A stretch of 64,000 bases of DNA from JBDTSW01 sp963758845 (GCA_963758845.1 CAVWWX010000002.1:930001-994000), one strand, 5' to 3'. Counted from the first letter of the stretch, positions 15,814-26,789 are shown. Notes: generated by a model not told the origin, from the sequence alone. Translations and numbers: made by a program.

Positions 15814-17028
15814 TCAGTCGGCGCCGGGGAAGCTGTAGGGGTCGAGCGCCATGGGCTCCGAGTGCCACTCTGTCGGAAGCCCGACTTCGACGTCCAATGG
15901 GCGCCGCGGCGGCTCGGGCTCGGCGTGGACCTCGCCATGAGAAAGGAAAGGCGCCAGGTACCGGCCGCTGATCTTGTGGGGCGGCCACCACAGGCAATCG
16001 AGGGAGGCTTCCTCGGCTCCGCCGCCGCCTGCAACATCCGCGCGGAGATGGAGAGACTCGTCCCCAGTGATGAGCTTGCCGCGTAGCACCGGGCGGAATG
16101 GCTCAACCGTGACTGCGGCGCCGAGGCGCTCGGCGATGTGCGCGGCGGCCGCATCCGCCTGCTGCGTCCCCAGCCCGCCCTGCTTGATCGGAAAGTTGGT
16201 GCCGTCTCCCGCCGCGTAGACATCCTCGACACCGACCACCCGCGCGTGCTCGTCGATTGGGATGAAGCCGCGTTCGTCCTTCGGGAGGCCGGCGAGCGCT
16301 GGACCCTCCATCCCGGGCAGGGCAATCACCTCGTCCGCGGCGATCCGGCGGTCCCCGGGCGTCAGGATCAGCTCGTGGGCGTCGCCCTCCCGGGCGTGGA
16401 CAGCTGCCTCGACCCCGATTCCGCGCGCGGCTAGGAGCTCCGCGACCGCGCTGCTGGCGGCCGGCCCGAAGATGGCGAGCGGAACCTCCTCGGGGGTGAC
16501 GATCGTCAGCTCGACTTCGATTCCAAGCTCTAGGGCCCGGCGCTGCGTCATCAGCGCGATCTCGTAGATCGGCAACGCCCAGGTGACGCCGGACGGCACC
16601 ACGAAGGCGATCCGCCGCCGACCGTCACCCGATCGCAGGAGCTCATTTATCCGCAGCGGCTCGCCGCCAGAAGGAAACGTTCTCGCGCGCTCCAGGGCCG
16701 GATAGAACCGCCCGCCCACCGCGACGATGAGGTAGTCGTATTCGAGCCTCGAGCCGCCGTCGAGTTCAACCTTGTGCCTGTCCGGATCCACGCTCTCGGC
16801 GCCGCCTTGCACGAACCGGGCGGCGAGCTGTTCGGCCAACGGCGCCAGCGCATGCTGCTCGGCCGGGCCGAGGTCGAACGGCTCGTCGACCAGCAATGGC
16901 CGGTAGAGGAAGTTAGGGTCCCGCGCGACGAGCGTCACCTCGGCGTTATCGCCGGCCAGATCGCGCAGCGCCAGCAACGCCTCCAACCCGGCGACGCCGC
17001 CGCCGAGGATCACCACTCGCTGGTTCAT
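15814..17028 (-). CDS. NAD(P)/FAD-dependent oxidoreductase, sulfide:quinone-reductase-like
   Basis: A 404-residue flavoprotein related to SQR and type II NADH dehydrogenases. FAD motif VVILGGGVAGLEALLAL at the N terminus, YDYLIVAVGG near residue 105, GVEDVYAAGDGTNFPIKQG near residue 285, and a C-terminal membrane-association region rich in aromatic residues (LWWPPHKISGRYLAPFL). Catalytic cysteine pairs typical of true SQRs are not evident, so an NADH:quinone or similar role is open. The ATG at 17028 fits the motif spacing. Confidence 0.85.
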   Translation of the reverse strand: MNQRVVILGGGVAGLEALLALRDLAGDNAEVTLVARDPNFLYRPLLVDEPFDLGPAEQHALAPLAEQLAARFVQGGAESVDPDRHKVELDGGSRLEYDYLIVAVGGRFYPALERARTFPSGGEPLRINELLRSGDGRRRIAFVVPSGVTWALPIYEIALMTQRRALELGIEVELTIVTPEEVPLAIFGPAASSAVAELLAARGIGVEAAVHAREGDAHELILTPGDRRIAADEVIALPGMEGPALAGLPKDERGFIPIDEHARVVGVEDVYAAGDGTNFPIKQGGLGTQQADAAAAHIAERLGAAVTVEPFRPVLRGKLITGDESLHLRADVAGGGGAEEASLDCLWWPPHKISGRYLAPFLSHGEVHAEPEPPRRPLDVEVGLPTEWHSEPMALDPYSFPGAD

Positions 17029-17159
17029 GAAGGCCGCTCGCACATGCCGCAGAGATAATGACCCAGATCGGTCCGCGCTGGCGGGATGGGCCGGGTTACG
17101 GCCCCAGACCTCGAGGCTCAAGACCCGCGTCGGGGGTCGAGCGCGTCAGGCGGGCGTCG

Positions 17160-17690
17160 TCAGGCGGTCCGCGTGGGCTCCGGGAAGCCGGTGGGCGCTC
17201 GCCGGAACGCAGCCGCGAGTCGGACACCGAGCGCGATTGCGACCCCCAGCACCGCGGTGAGCAAGAGTGCCTCCGTTGGCCCCTCGCTGCGCACCAGCGC
17301 GAGCGTGGCGATCACCGCGGCGAGCGTCACCATCACCACGCATACCCCGCGATGGAAGCGCCCGGCCTCCGAGTGTGGCCACGGGTCGAGGGCACGAGTA
17401 ATCTCGCGGCCCTGGGTGGAGTCCGTGCAATCCGCCTTCCTCGGGCAGTGATTGCAGACCAGGGAGTCCGCGCGATAGCGGGCGACGCGCCGGTGATGAT
17501 CCGTCTCGACGTGATGAAGCTCCTGCCCCTCAGGGCAGATCCAGAGGTCGAGGTCCGGGCGGAACTCGAATCCGGCTGTCCGGTATTGGTCGCTGCGCCG
17601 GTGCGAGTGCCGCGCGAGGGCGTCGAGCCCGATCGCGATGACCATCAAGAATGACGAGTAACCCACCGCGAGGAGCGCCTCGGTGCTCAT
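17160..17690 (-). CDS. Small membrane protein with a transposase-like zinc ribbon, coupled to qNor
   Basis: A 176-residue protein: one N-terminal membrane helix (LLAVGYSSFLMVIAIGLDAL), a cytosolic domain with cysteines in the pattern ICPEGQELHH...VCNHCPRKADC, then two C-terminal membrane helices (VCVVMVTLAAVIATLALV and LLLTAVLGVAIALGVRLA). The cysteine domain closely resembles the CPxGxxL...YRADPxxCxxCPLRxxC zinc ribbon of IS1182-type transposases. Its ATG overlaps the qNor stop by four bases (ATGA), so it is translated with the reductase. Function unknown; an assembly or heme/iron-delivery partner is conceivable. Confidence 0.75.
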   Translation of the reverse strand: MSTEALLAVGYSSFLMVIAIGLDALARHSHRRSDQYRTAGFEFRPDLDLWICPEGQELHHVETDHHRRVARYRADSLVCNHCPRKADCTDSTQGREITRALDPWPHSEAGRFHRGVCVVMVTLAAVIATLALVRSEGPTEALLLTAVLGVAIALGVRLAAAFRRAPTGFPEPTRTA

Positions 17691-20023
17691 CGTGACTCGC
17701 GATCTGATGGATACCCAGAGGTGGCTGCGAAGGTGGCGGACGCGGGCGGGGTGATCACGGTGAACAGCGCCTGCTCCTCGTCTTCGCCGGCCGTCTTCTT
17801 CACCCGGTGGCGGACGCCGAGGTAACAGATGTAGAGCACGGGCACGACGCCGCCGCCGATGAACACGATGTCGCCGGGGAACCTGATCCACTCGATCAGT
17901 GCGTTCGTGTCGTTGGTCAGGAACTCCAGCGAACGTGCCGCGAAGTAGCCCGAGTCGACGGACTCGTAGAGCTGGATCAGTCCCAGCGGGAGCAGGGTCG
18001 CAAAGGTCATCCATGCCAGCCCGACGTTGAGCGACCAGAAACTGATCTTTGCGAGCCGATCCGGCCATCGGTCCTCCGGAATCAGGTAGCGCAGGCAGAA
18101 CAACGCCAACCCGACGGCGAGCATCCCGTAGACGCCCATCATCGCCGCGTGGGCATGGTTGGCGGTCAGGGCCGTGCCGATCTCGTAGTAGGAGACGATC
18201 GGGAGGTTGACCAGGAACCCAAAGATGCCCGCCCCAAGGAAGTTCCAGAACCCCACCGCGACGAGAAACATCACAGCCCAGCGGTGCGGGAACGGGTTCT
18301 CCGAACGAGATTGCTGGCGGGCGCCCAGCTGAAGGAAGCTCCACGCCTCGACGGTCAGGAAGGTGAGCGGGATCACCTCCGCGGCCGAGAAGACGGCGCC
18401 GAGCGCCATGTGCTCGGCCGGCTCTCCGGAGAAGTAGAGGTGGTGCATCGTGCCGATGACGCCACCGACCGAATACAGGAGGATGTCCAGGAAGACGACG
18501 ATCATCGCAACGCGCTCGCGCACCACCCCGAGCAGCACGAACACGTAGGCGACCATCACGGTCGTGAACAACTCGAGGAAGTCCTCGACCCAGAGGTGGA
18601 CGACCCAGAACCGCCAGAAGTCGGTGACGGTGAAGCTGTCGCCCTGTCGCGCCAGCAGTCCGACCGCGTAGAACGCCGGAATCGCGAGCGCGGCGAAGAA
18701 GAAGATCCACGGCAGGTTCCCCCGGCGCTCCCGTCGCAGGCGTCCGCGAAGGGCTCGGAAGATGATCGCGACCCAGAAGAACAGGCCGATCACGAGCAGG
18801 ACCTGCCAGAAACGGCCCAGGTCGAGGTACTCGAAGCCCTGAAGGCCGAAGACCGATCCATCGTCCCCGAACCAGCCGTGGACCCCTCCGAACTCGCCGA
18901 TCAGGCTTCCGAAGACCACGATTGTGAGCGCCGCGAGCAACCCGTAGGCCAGCCAGTGTTGGCGCCTCGGCTCGCGCCCAGCGATCATCGGGGCCAAGAA
19001 GATGCCAGCCGCGAGGAAGGACGTCGATACGAAGAAGATCGCGAGCTGGACGTGAAAGGTGCGCGCCAGGTTGAACGGCAGCAGCTGCGCGAGGTCGATG
19101 CCGAAGAAATCGCCGAGCTCGGCCCGGTAGTGCTGCGAGGCGGCACCTACCATCGTCTGAATCAGGAACAGCGCCGCCATCACGAGGAAGAACCACGCGC
19201 AGGCCTTCTGCGCCGGCGTCAACGCCACCTCGCCGGGCCTCCGGAACGAGAGCGAGGCCTCCTCGCGGCCATGCCAGCCGAGGAAGTTCCAGCGGCCGAA
19301 CGCCGCGAACAGCAGCCCGATGCCACCAAGCAGCGCGATCAGCGAGACGACGCTCCAGAGGACAACGTGCGCCGTGGGCCCGTTGTCGACCAGCTCCTCG
19401 GGTGGCCAGTTGTTCGTGTAGGAGTAGTTGTGGCCGGGACGGCGCGCCGTCCCCGCCCAGGCGGTCCATGAGAAGAAGGCCGTCAGCTGGTGGACCTGCT
19501 CCGGGTCGTCCACCGCGTCCGGGCGAAGGCCCATCTCAGTGGTCGGGTTGCCGAAGTGCTCGGCATAGTGGCGCTCGAGTTCTGCGAACGCGCGGGCTTG
19601 TGCCTCGGTGTAGGTGAGCGTGCCGGCTTCGGCGTCGTGGCGGTTGGTCTGAAAGTCGGCGACCGTGCGCCTGCGCGCCCTGTCAGAGTTTGGCCCCCCG
19701 TAGTACTCCTCTACTGAGAGGGCGGCGCGGTGCAGGTAGTCGGCGGTGTAGTCCGGCCCTAGATAGGCGCCGTGTCCGAAGACCGAGCCGTACTCCATCA
19801 GGCCGTTGTTCAGAAAGACCTTCTGACCCTGGCTGACGTCCTCCTGGGTGAACAGCGGCTGGCCCTCGGGAGTGACAACCCGGTCTGGGATCGGTGGGTC
19901 GGCGGTGTATGTGCGGTACGCCAGCAGGCCGAGGACGAAAAAACCGAACAGGAAGACGACGATCGACGCCTGGACCCAGCCCTTGGATACCAGGAGCTCG
20001 CGTCGCTCAGGCTGCTCCGCCAC
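17687..20023 (-). CDS. norZ: Quinol-dependent nitric oxide reductase (qNor)
   Basis: A 778-residue single-subunit NO reductase, 2 NO to N2O using quinol electrons, in the cytoplasmic membrane. The N-terminal region (residues 20-240) is the fused NorC-like periplasmic domain (PLFTQEDVSQGQKVFLNNG, YGSVFGHGAYLGPDYTADYL), lacking the c-heme CxxCH motif as expected for qNor. The 14-helix NorB-like domain follows, with HLWVEDFLELFTT near residue 470 (heme/FeB histidine and glutamates) and the NHAHAAMMGVYG histidines. The GTG start lies 9 bases after TAGGAT. No NO-responsive regulator is adjacent. Confidence 0.93.
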   Translation of the reverse strand: MAEQPERRELLVSKGWVQASIVVFLFGFFVLGLLAYRTYTADPPIPDRVVTPEGQPLFTQEDVSQGQKVFLNNGLMEYGSVFGHGAYLGPDYTADYLHRAALSVEEYYGGPNSDRARRRTVADFQTNRHDAEAGTLTYTEAQARAFAELERHYAEHFGNPTTEMGLRPDAVDDPEQVHQLTAFFSWTAWAGTARRPGHNYSYTNNWPPEELVDNGPTAHVVLWSVVSLIALLGGIGLLFAAFGRWNFLGWHGREEASLSFRRPGEVALTPAQKACAWFFLVMAALFLIQTMVGAASQHYRAELGDFFGIDLAQLLPFNLARTFHVQLAIFFVSTSFLAAGIFLAPMIAGREPRRQHWLAYGLLAALTIVVFGSLIGEFGGVHGWFGDDGSVFGLQGFEYLDLGRFWQVLLVIGLFFWVAIIFRALRGRLRRERRGNLPWIFFFAALAIPAFYAVGLLARQGDSFTVTDFWRFWVVHLWVEDFLELFTTVMVAYVFVLLGVVRERVAMIVVFLDILLYSVGGVIGTMHHLYFSGEPAEHMALGAVFSAAEVIPLTFLTVEAWSFLQLGARQQSRSENPFPHRWAVMFLVAVGFWNFLGAGIFGFLVNLPIVSYYEIGTALTANHAHAAMMGVYGMLAVGLALFCLRYLIPEDRWPDRLAKISFWSLNVGLAWMTFATLLPLGLIQLYESVDSGYFAARSLEFLTNDTNALIEWIRFPGDIVFIGGGVVPVLYICYLGVRHRVKKTAGEDEEQALFTVITPPASATFAATSGYPSDRESR

Positions 20024-20065
20024 GGCGACCAGATCCTAGATCAGCGAAGCAGGGCATGCTGGCTC

Positions 20066-21226
20066 TTACGCGGCCCGGCCGGAGCTGATCGTCCGCACCG
20101 TCAGCGGCACGCCGGGGCGGTACACGAGGTGCTCGTGCGAGGGCGCGTCGAGGATCACCGCGTCGGCGCGTGCCCCAGGGCCTAGGCGCCCGAGGTCGTC
20201 GCGGCGGAGCGCGCGGGCGCCTCCCAGGGTCGCCGCCTGCAGTGCTTCGTCGGCGGTCATTCGCATCTCGCGTACGGCGAGCGCGATGCAGAACGCCATG
20301 GAGGTCGTGTAGCTCGAGCCGGGGTTGCAGTTCGTCGCGATCGCGACGGCGGCCCCGGCGTCGATCACCCTTCGGGCGTCGGGGTAGGGCTGGCGGGTCG
20401 AGAAGTCGGTCGCGGGCAGGAACGTGGCCACGGTTTCGCCATCGGCGAGCGCGGCGACATCGTCGTCGTCGAGGTAGGTGCAGTGGTCGACGGAGGCGGC
20501 GCCCAGCTCGACCGCCAGCCGTACTCCGGGCCCGGGGCCGAGCTGGTTGCCGTGCACCCGCAGGCCGAGCCCGGCGGAGCGGCCTGCCTCGAGCACCTGC
20601 CGGGACTGCTCGGCGTCGAACGCGCCGCGCTCGCAGAAGGCGTCGATCCAGCGACAGTGCGGCGCGCAGGCGGTCAGCATCTCGCCGCACACGAGGGCCA
20701 CGTATTCGTCGATCCGATCCTCATGGGAGGCCGGCACGGCGTGGGCCCCGAGGAAGGTGACGTCGTCGGTCAGCCGGGCGGCCACCTCGCAGAGCCGCTG
20801 CTCGTTCGCGACGTCGAGGCCGTAGCCGGACTTGATCTCGATGTGCGTGATGCCGGCCCGGAGAGCCTCCGCGCGGCGGAGCCGCGCCAGGCGCTCCAGC
20901 TCCTCGGTGGAGGCCGCACGAGTGGCGTCGGTCGAGACCCTGATGCCCCCCGCCTGGTAGGGGGCGCCAGTCATCCGCGCCACAAACTCGGCCGAGCGGT
21001 CGCCGGCGAAGACCAGATGCGTGTGCGAGTCGACGAAGCCCGGGATCACGCACCGACCGGCGGCATCGATCCGCTCGTCGCCCGCCGCGCCCGCGCGCTC
21101 GATCACCGCCACCCGGCCGTCCTCGATTACCAGCGCCACGTCGCGCATGACCCCGAGCGGCCCGTCGCCGAGCTCGGGTTCGTTGGTGACCAGCATCCCG
21201 ATGTTGTCGACGATCGTCGCGGTCAC
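20066..21226 (-). CDS. hutI: Imidazolonepropionase
   Basis: A 386-residue amidohydrolase that opens 4-imidazolone-5-propionate to N-formimino-L-glutamate. Metal-binding HTHLVFAG near residue 70, the AGITHIEIKSGYGLD segment and HGNQLGPGPGVRLAVELG are family-diagnostic; ATNCNPGSSYTTSM near residue 305 carries the catalytic region. It is the last gene of the hut operon; its ATG overlaps the hutF stop by four bases. It lies 42 bases from the qNor start, with the two reading in the same direction. Confidence 0.95.
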   Translation of the reverse strand: MTATIVDNIGMLVTNEPELGDGPLGVMRDVALVIEDGRVAVIERAGAAGDERIDAAGRCVIPGFVDSHTHLVFAGDRSAEFVARMTGAPYQAGGIRVSTDATRAASTEELERLARLRRAEALRAGITHIEIKSGYGLDVANEQRLCEVAARLTDDVTFLGAHAVPASHEDRIDEYVALVCGEMLTACAPHCRWIDAFCERGAFDAEQSRQVLEAGRSAGLGLRVHGNQLGPGPGVRLAVELGAASVDHCTYLDDDDVAALADGETVATFLPATDFSTRQPYPDARRVIDAGAAVAIATNCNPGSSYTTSMAFCIALAVREMRMTADEALQAATLGGARALRRDDLGRLGPGARADAVILDAPSHEHLVYRPGVPLTVRTISSGRAA

Positions 21227-22557
21227 GGCGAGACCGCCCCGATCGCGTCGCGCAGCTCCGCCGCCACGTTCAGCCCTAGGTGCCGGCCCTCGCCGACGAT
21301 CCGCCTGCCTGCCACGATCACCTCGCGCACGTCGCCGGCGCCGGCCCCGAACACGAGCGCCTGGGGCAGGTGCGATCGGCTGGCGCCCGCAAGCCGGACG
21401 CCGTGGAGGCCGACGGTCACGAGGTCAGCGATGGCGCCGGGCTCGATCCGGCCGGCGTCGGGCCAGCCCAGTGAGCAATGGCCGCCGGCGGTTCCCGCGC
21501 GCAGGAGCTCAGCCGGGCTGTGAAGCCCACGCTCGTTCGTGACCAGGCGCTCGTCGAGCTCGAGCGCCCTCATCTCCTCGAAGTGGTCGATGACGGCGTG
21601 CGAATCGGAGCCAAGGGAAAGCGCAGCCCCGGCGTCCGCGATCTCTCGCGCGCGGCCGATCCCGTCCGCCAGGTCGCGCTCGGTGGTGGGGCAGAGGCAG
21701 CAGGTCGCGCGGGCCTCGCCCAGCAACCGGATGTCGGGCCCGGAGGCGTGTGTGAAGTGGATCGCGGTGAAGTGCTCGGAGAGCGCGCCGCACTCCTCGA
21801 GCAGGGCCGTGGGGGTTCGCGCGTACGCGGCGCGACACGCCTCGACCTCGGCGGGCTGCTCGGACACATGGGCGTGAAGCGGCGACGAGCGCTCCGCCGC
21901 CCACGCCGCGACGGTCGCCGCGGAGTCGGGATCGACGGCTCGCATGCTGTGGATGGCCGCGCCCACGCGCGCTCCGGGTCCGGGCTCGCCGAGCGCATCG
22001 ACCCGCCCCGCCCAGGCGTCGGCGCTGGCGTCGCCGAAGGCGAGCTGCTGTTCGGTGAGCGGCTCGCCGACGCCGCCGTGGAGGTAACACGTATCGAGGA
22101 GCGTGATCCTGATCCCCGCCTCCGCTGCCGCCGCGACCACGGCCCGGCTCATCTCGTTTGGATCCGCGTATGGCCTGCCGCCCGGTGAATGGTGGATATA
22201 GTGGAACTCGCCGACGCTGGTGATCCCCGCCAGGGCCATCTCGCCGAAGGTCGCGCGGGCGAGTGCGTGGTAGCGCTCGGGGTCGAGCCGGCCCGCCACC
22301 TCGTACATCGCCTCGCGCCACTTCCAGAACGATCCGCTCTCACCGTGGGTCCGTCCGCGAAGCGCACGGTGGAACGCGTGGGAGTGGGCGTTCGCGAGGC
22401 CCGGAATGGTGAGGCCGGCAAGCCGTTCGGCTGCTCGCGGCGGCTCGAGCACTGCCGTCTCGACGCGGGTGATGCGCCCTTCCTCGACCTCCACCACGAC
22501 CTCGGGCTCCACGCCGTCACCTCCCAGCCACGCGAACTCGCACAGGTACGTGGTCAC
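21223..22557 (-). CDS. hutF: Formimidoylglutamate deiminase
   Basis: A 444-residue amidohydrolase converting N-formimino-L-glutamate to N-formyl-L-glutamate and ammonia, the Pseudomonas-type branch of histidine degradation. Metal site NAHSHAFHRALRGR near residue 58, FHYIHHSPGG and PLHAHVSEQPAEVEAC follow, and SLGSDSHAVIDHFEEMRALE closes the active site. The GTG start overlaps the deformylase stop (GTGA); a longer in-frame reading upstream is a shadow across the deformylase gene. Its product needs a deformylase to release glutamate, yet no hutG is seen. Confidence 0.93.
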   Translation of the reverse strand: MTTYLCEFAWLGGDGVEPEVVVEVEEGRITRVETAVLEPPRAAERLAGLTIPGLANAHSHAFHRALRGRTHGESGSFWKWREAMYEVAGRLDPERYHALARATFGEMALAGITSVGEFHYIHHSPGGRPYADPNEMSRAVVAAAAEAGIRITLLDTCYLHGGVGEPLTEQQLAFGDASADAWAGRVDALGEPGPGARVGAAIHSMRAVDPDSAATVAAWAAERSSPLHAHVSEQPAEVEACRAAYARTPTALLEECGALSEHFTAIHFTHASGPDIRLLGEARATCCLCPTTERDLADGIGRAREIADAGAALSLGSDSHAVIDHFEEMRALELDERLVTNERGLHSPAELLRAGTAGGHCSLGWPDAGRIEPGAIADLVTVGLHGVRLAGASRSHLPQALVFGAGAGDVREVIVAGRRIVGEGRHLGLNVAAELRDAIGAVSP

Positions 22558-23129
22558 GACCCGATCCTCTCCGCGAACTCGGTGATCCGCTCGACGAACT
22601 CGTCGCGATGGAATCGGTCGAACTGCTCCCACGTCATCAGCGTTCGCGGATCGGCGCGATCGACGATCAGCGTCCCGTCGAGGTGGTCGACCTCGTGCTG
22701 GAAGGTGCCGGCGGTGAGCCCGCGCTTGATTTCGTCGCGGGGATTGCCGTCTCGGTCCAGGTAGCGCAGCCGGACCTCGACCCGCCGCTCGACGACCCCG
22801 CGCAGCCCGGGGACCGACAGGCATCCCTCGTTGATCTCGACGGTCTCGGAGCCGCCCGTCTCGATCGCGGGATTGACCACGACCGTCAGCGGGATCGGCG
22901 GCTTGTACGGGTAGCGCGGGTTGGTCCTGGCGACCTCGGCCACCGCGATCCGCACCGGCACGCCGACCTGGTTCGCGGCGAGGCCGGCACCGCCGGCGTC
23001 CCGCATCGTTTCGATCATGTCGTCGATCAGGCCCTGGATCTCGGGCGAGCTCAGCTCCTCCGCCGTCACCTCGCGCGCCCGCTCGCGCAGCACCGGGTGG
23101 CCGATAGTCACGATCTCGCGAACGCTCAC
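22554..23129 (-). CDS. def: Peptide-deformylase family protein inside the hut operon
   Basis: A 191-residue protein with all three peptide-deformylase motifs: GAGLAANQVG (motif 1), EGCLSVPG with the metal cysteine (motif 2) and FQHEVDHLDG with the two metal histidines and catalytic glutamate (motif 3). Normal deformylases remove formyl from nascent N-formylmethionine. Here the gene overlaps hutF by four bases and sits 41 bases after hutU, in the place where N-formylglutamate deformylase (hutG) would be expected. Both activities cleave an N-formyl amino acid, so substitution is a fair hypothesis. A second, housekeeping def may exist outside the window. Confidence 0.9.
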   Translation of the reverse strand: MSVREIVTIGHPVLRERAREVTAEELSSPEIQGLIDDMIETMRDAGGAGLAANQVGVPVRIAVAEVARTNPRYPYKPPIPLTVVVNPAIETGGSETVEINEGCLSVPGLRGVVERRVEVRLRYLDRDGNPRDEIKRGLTAGTFQHEVDHLDGTLIVDRADPRTLMTWEQFDRFHRDEFVERITEFAERIGS

Positions 23130-23170
23130 GCGAGCCGGCGGCTCCCATCGCCGACGCGGGAGGCCACCTG

Positions 23171-24822
<1,652 letters not shown>

Positions 24823-24826
<4 letters not shown>

Positions 24827-26382
24827 GCGAGCTCCCCGATCTCGGCCTCGAGCGCGGCCAAGAGCGCTCCGGAGGAGACCAGGCACTCCACCTCCGCGAG
24901 CTCGGGCGCCAGCCAGCGGTCGGGTCCCGGGCCCTCCGCAACCGCTCGAAGGGCGCCGTGGGCGGCGCCTGTTCCTGCGGCAGGCTCGAGCGGCAGCCGC
25001 AGGTCGAGCCCGCGCGCCGCCACGGTCAGCTCGACCGCGAGGATCCGGGCCAGGTTGTCGATCGCCGATCGAAGCTTGCGCGCCGCCCCCCAGCCCATCG
25101 AAACGTGGTCCTCCTGCATCGCGCTGGTCGGCAGCGAGTCGACGCCCGCCGGGGTGGCCAGACGACGGTTTTCGGCCACCATCGCCGCCTGCGTGTAGTG
25201 GGCGATCATTAGGCCCGAGTCGACGCCGGGGTCGTCGGCCAGGAACGGTGGCAGCCCGTGGGAGCGAGCCGCGTCGAGCAGGCGGTCGGTGCGGCGCTCG
25301 GCGATCGCGCCGACGGGTGCGAAGGCGGCGGCCAGAAAATCGGACGCGAGGGCGAGCGGCGCGCCGTGGAAGTTGCCGCACGATTCGACTCGGCCATCCG
25401 GGAGCACCATCGGGTTGTCGATCGCCGACCGCAGCTCGGCCGCCGCCGTCCGCTCGGCGTAGCCGAGGGCATCGCGCGCGGCGCCGGTCACCTGCGGGGC
25501 GCAGCGCAGCGAGTAGGCGTCCTGCACGCGCGGGTCGTCGTGACGGTGACTGGCGACGATCGGCGAGCCGGCGAGGAGACGACGCAGGTTCTCGGCGCTC
25601 AGCGCCTGGCCAGCCTGGGGGCGCAGCGCGATGAGGTCCTCCGCGAACACGCGGTCGGTGCCGAGGAGCGCCTCGACCGACATCGCCGCGGCGATGTCGG
25701 CCACGCGGAGCAGTCGCCGGAGGTCGCACAGTGCGAGCACCAGCATCCCAAGGACCCCGTCCGTGCCGTTGATCAGCGCGAGGCCCTCCTTCGCGACCAG
25801 CTCGAGGGGCTCGATGCCGGCGGCGGCGAGCGCCTCGGGCGCGGGCAGACGCCGGCCCTCGCGCGTCGTGAGCTCGCCCTCGCCGATCAGCGGCAGGGCG
25901 CAGTGCGCGAGCGGGGCGAGGTCGCCGCTCGCTCCCAGCGAGCCGTGCTCAGGCACGACCGGGGTGAGCTCAGCGTTCAGCAGAGCGACCATCGCCTCCG
26001 CGACCTCGGGGCGGGCGCCCGAGTAGCCCATCGCCAGCGTGCGCGCCCGCAGGAGCATCATCGCGCGCACGACCTCCACCTCCACGGGGGCGCCCATCCC
26101 CGCTGCGTGCGAGCGCAGCAGCGAGCGCTGGAGCTGAGCGCGAGCCTCGGCGGGGATCGACACCGTGGCCAGCGAGCCGAACCCGGTCGAGACGCCGTAC
26201 GCGGGCTCGCCCGAGGCAGCGAGCCGGTCCACGATCGCGGCGCTCGCCGCCATCGCCTCCCGGGCCTCGGCGCCCAGCGCGACCGACGCCCAGTCGCGCG
26301 CCACCGCTACCACCTCGGCCTCCTCGAGGCCGGCTCCGGTCAGCTCGACTGCCTGCGACCCACTCAACTCGCCCGCAGTCAA
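24823..26382 (-). CDS. hutH: Histidine ammonia-lyase
   Basis: A 519-residue lyase, L-histidine to urocanate plus ammonia, first gene of the operon. The MIO prosthetic group forms from the ASG in GSLGASGDLAPLAH near residue 148; GVSTGFGSLA and MQEDHVSMGWGAARKL are further signatures. The start was taken at TTG 26382; a TTG five codons on is equally possible and no strong ribosome site separates them. Repeat copy B lies just 64 bases upstream, so the operon promoter must be within or very near that repeat or in the short gap. Confidence 0.95.
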
Positions 26383-26446
26383 CCAGTTCGTCAGCCGAGC
26401 GGTCGGCGCCCAGCCGGTGGCTGCCCCAGGCAGCCTCTCATCATCA

Positions 26447-26622
26447 TGGGCGCGGCGGGTTTCGAACCTGCGACCTCTCGCGTGTGAAGCGGTGGCCCCT
26501 CAGGCACGGATAGGCGTCGTTCAGCGCATCGGATGTCCGCGGATTTTGGGTGGATGTGTCCGGATGGGGGGCGCTATCGGGCACCAGAACCGCGTTATGC
26601 CCAATACCGCGTTATGCCCAAT
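26447..26622 (-). repeat. tRNA-Val 3'-half plus GGAT-tail repeat, copy B
   Basis: The tRNA-derived core is complete to the anticodon loop with two changes in the T stem. The tail has CCTCAGGCACGGATAGGCG, spaced GGAT motifs and the start of the hairpin (GGGCACCAGAACCGCG), whose right arm is altered; the segment CCGCGTTATGCCCAAT is then duplicated. CGCTTTGCATGGAAAAGCG follows near 26637, and a similar CGCTTTGCATGAAAGCG follows copy F, so the conserved unit may extend beyond the hairpin. It lies immediately upstream of hutH. Confidence 0.85.
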
Positions 26623-26680
26623 GAGAGCGTTGGCCCGCTTTGCATGGAAAAGCGATAGCAGGCGCTGCCGCTCGTGAAGG

Positions 26681-26749
26681 CTGGCCGCGCTTGGCGTTGG
26701 CCGCCGCCTTCTTGTGCTTGATCGAGGACCACTTCGAGTGACCGGACAT
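26681..26749 (-). pseudogene. yebC: 5' fragment of yebC (YebC/PmpR family)
   Basis: Reading minus from the ATG at 26749, the first 23 codons give MSGHSKWSSIKHKK and then AAANAKRGQ, which is the invariant N terminus of the YebC translation/transcription factor. After that the similarity stops abruptly and the frame runs through repeat-B flanking sequence to a stop. The other 220 or so residues are absent. It is a captured gene start, lying 40 bases downstream of the CSLREA gene. YebC is normally a core gene near ruvC, so an intact copy should exist elsewhere. Confidence 0.75.
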
Positions 26750-26789
26750 GGGCTGATGTTAAATGCCGCCGCCCAGGCGGATGCCGGGT

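Noticed and set aside
17807..19471. 554-codon plus-strand ORF antisense to qNor
   Set aside because: Composition (very rich in Glu, Arg and Asp, no domain) is that of the complement of a membrane-protein gene; the minus-strand qNor is certain.
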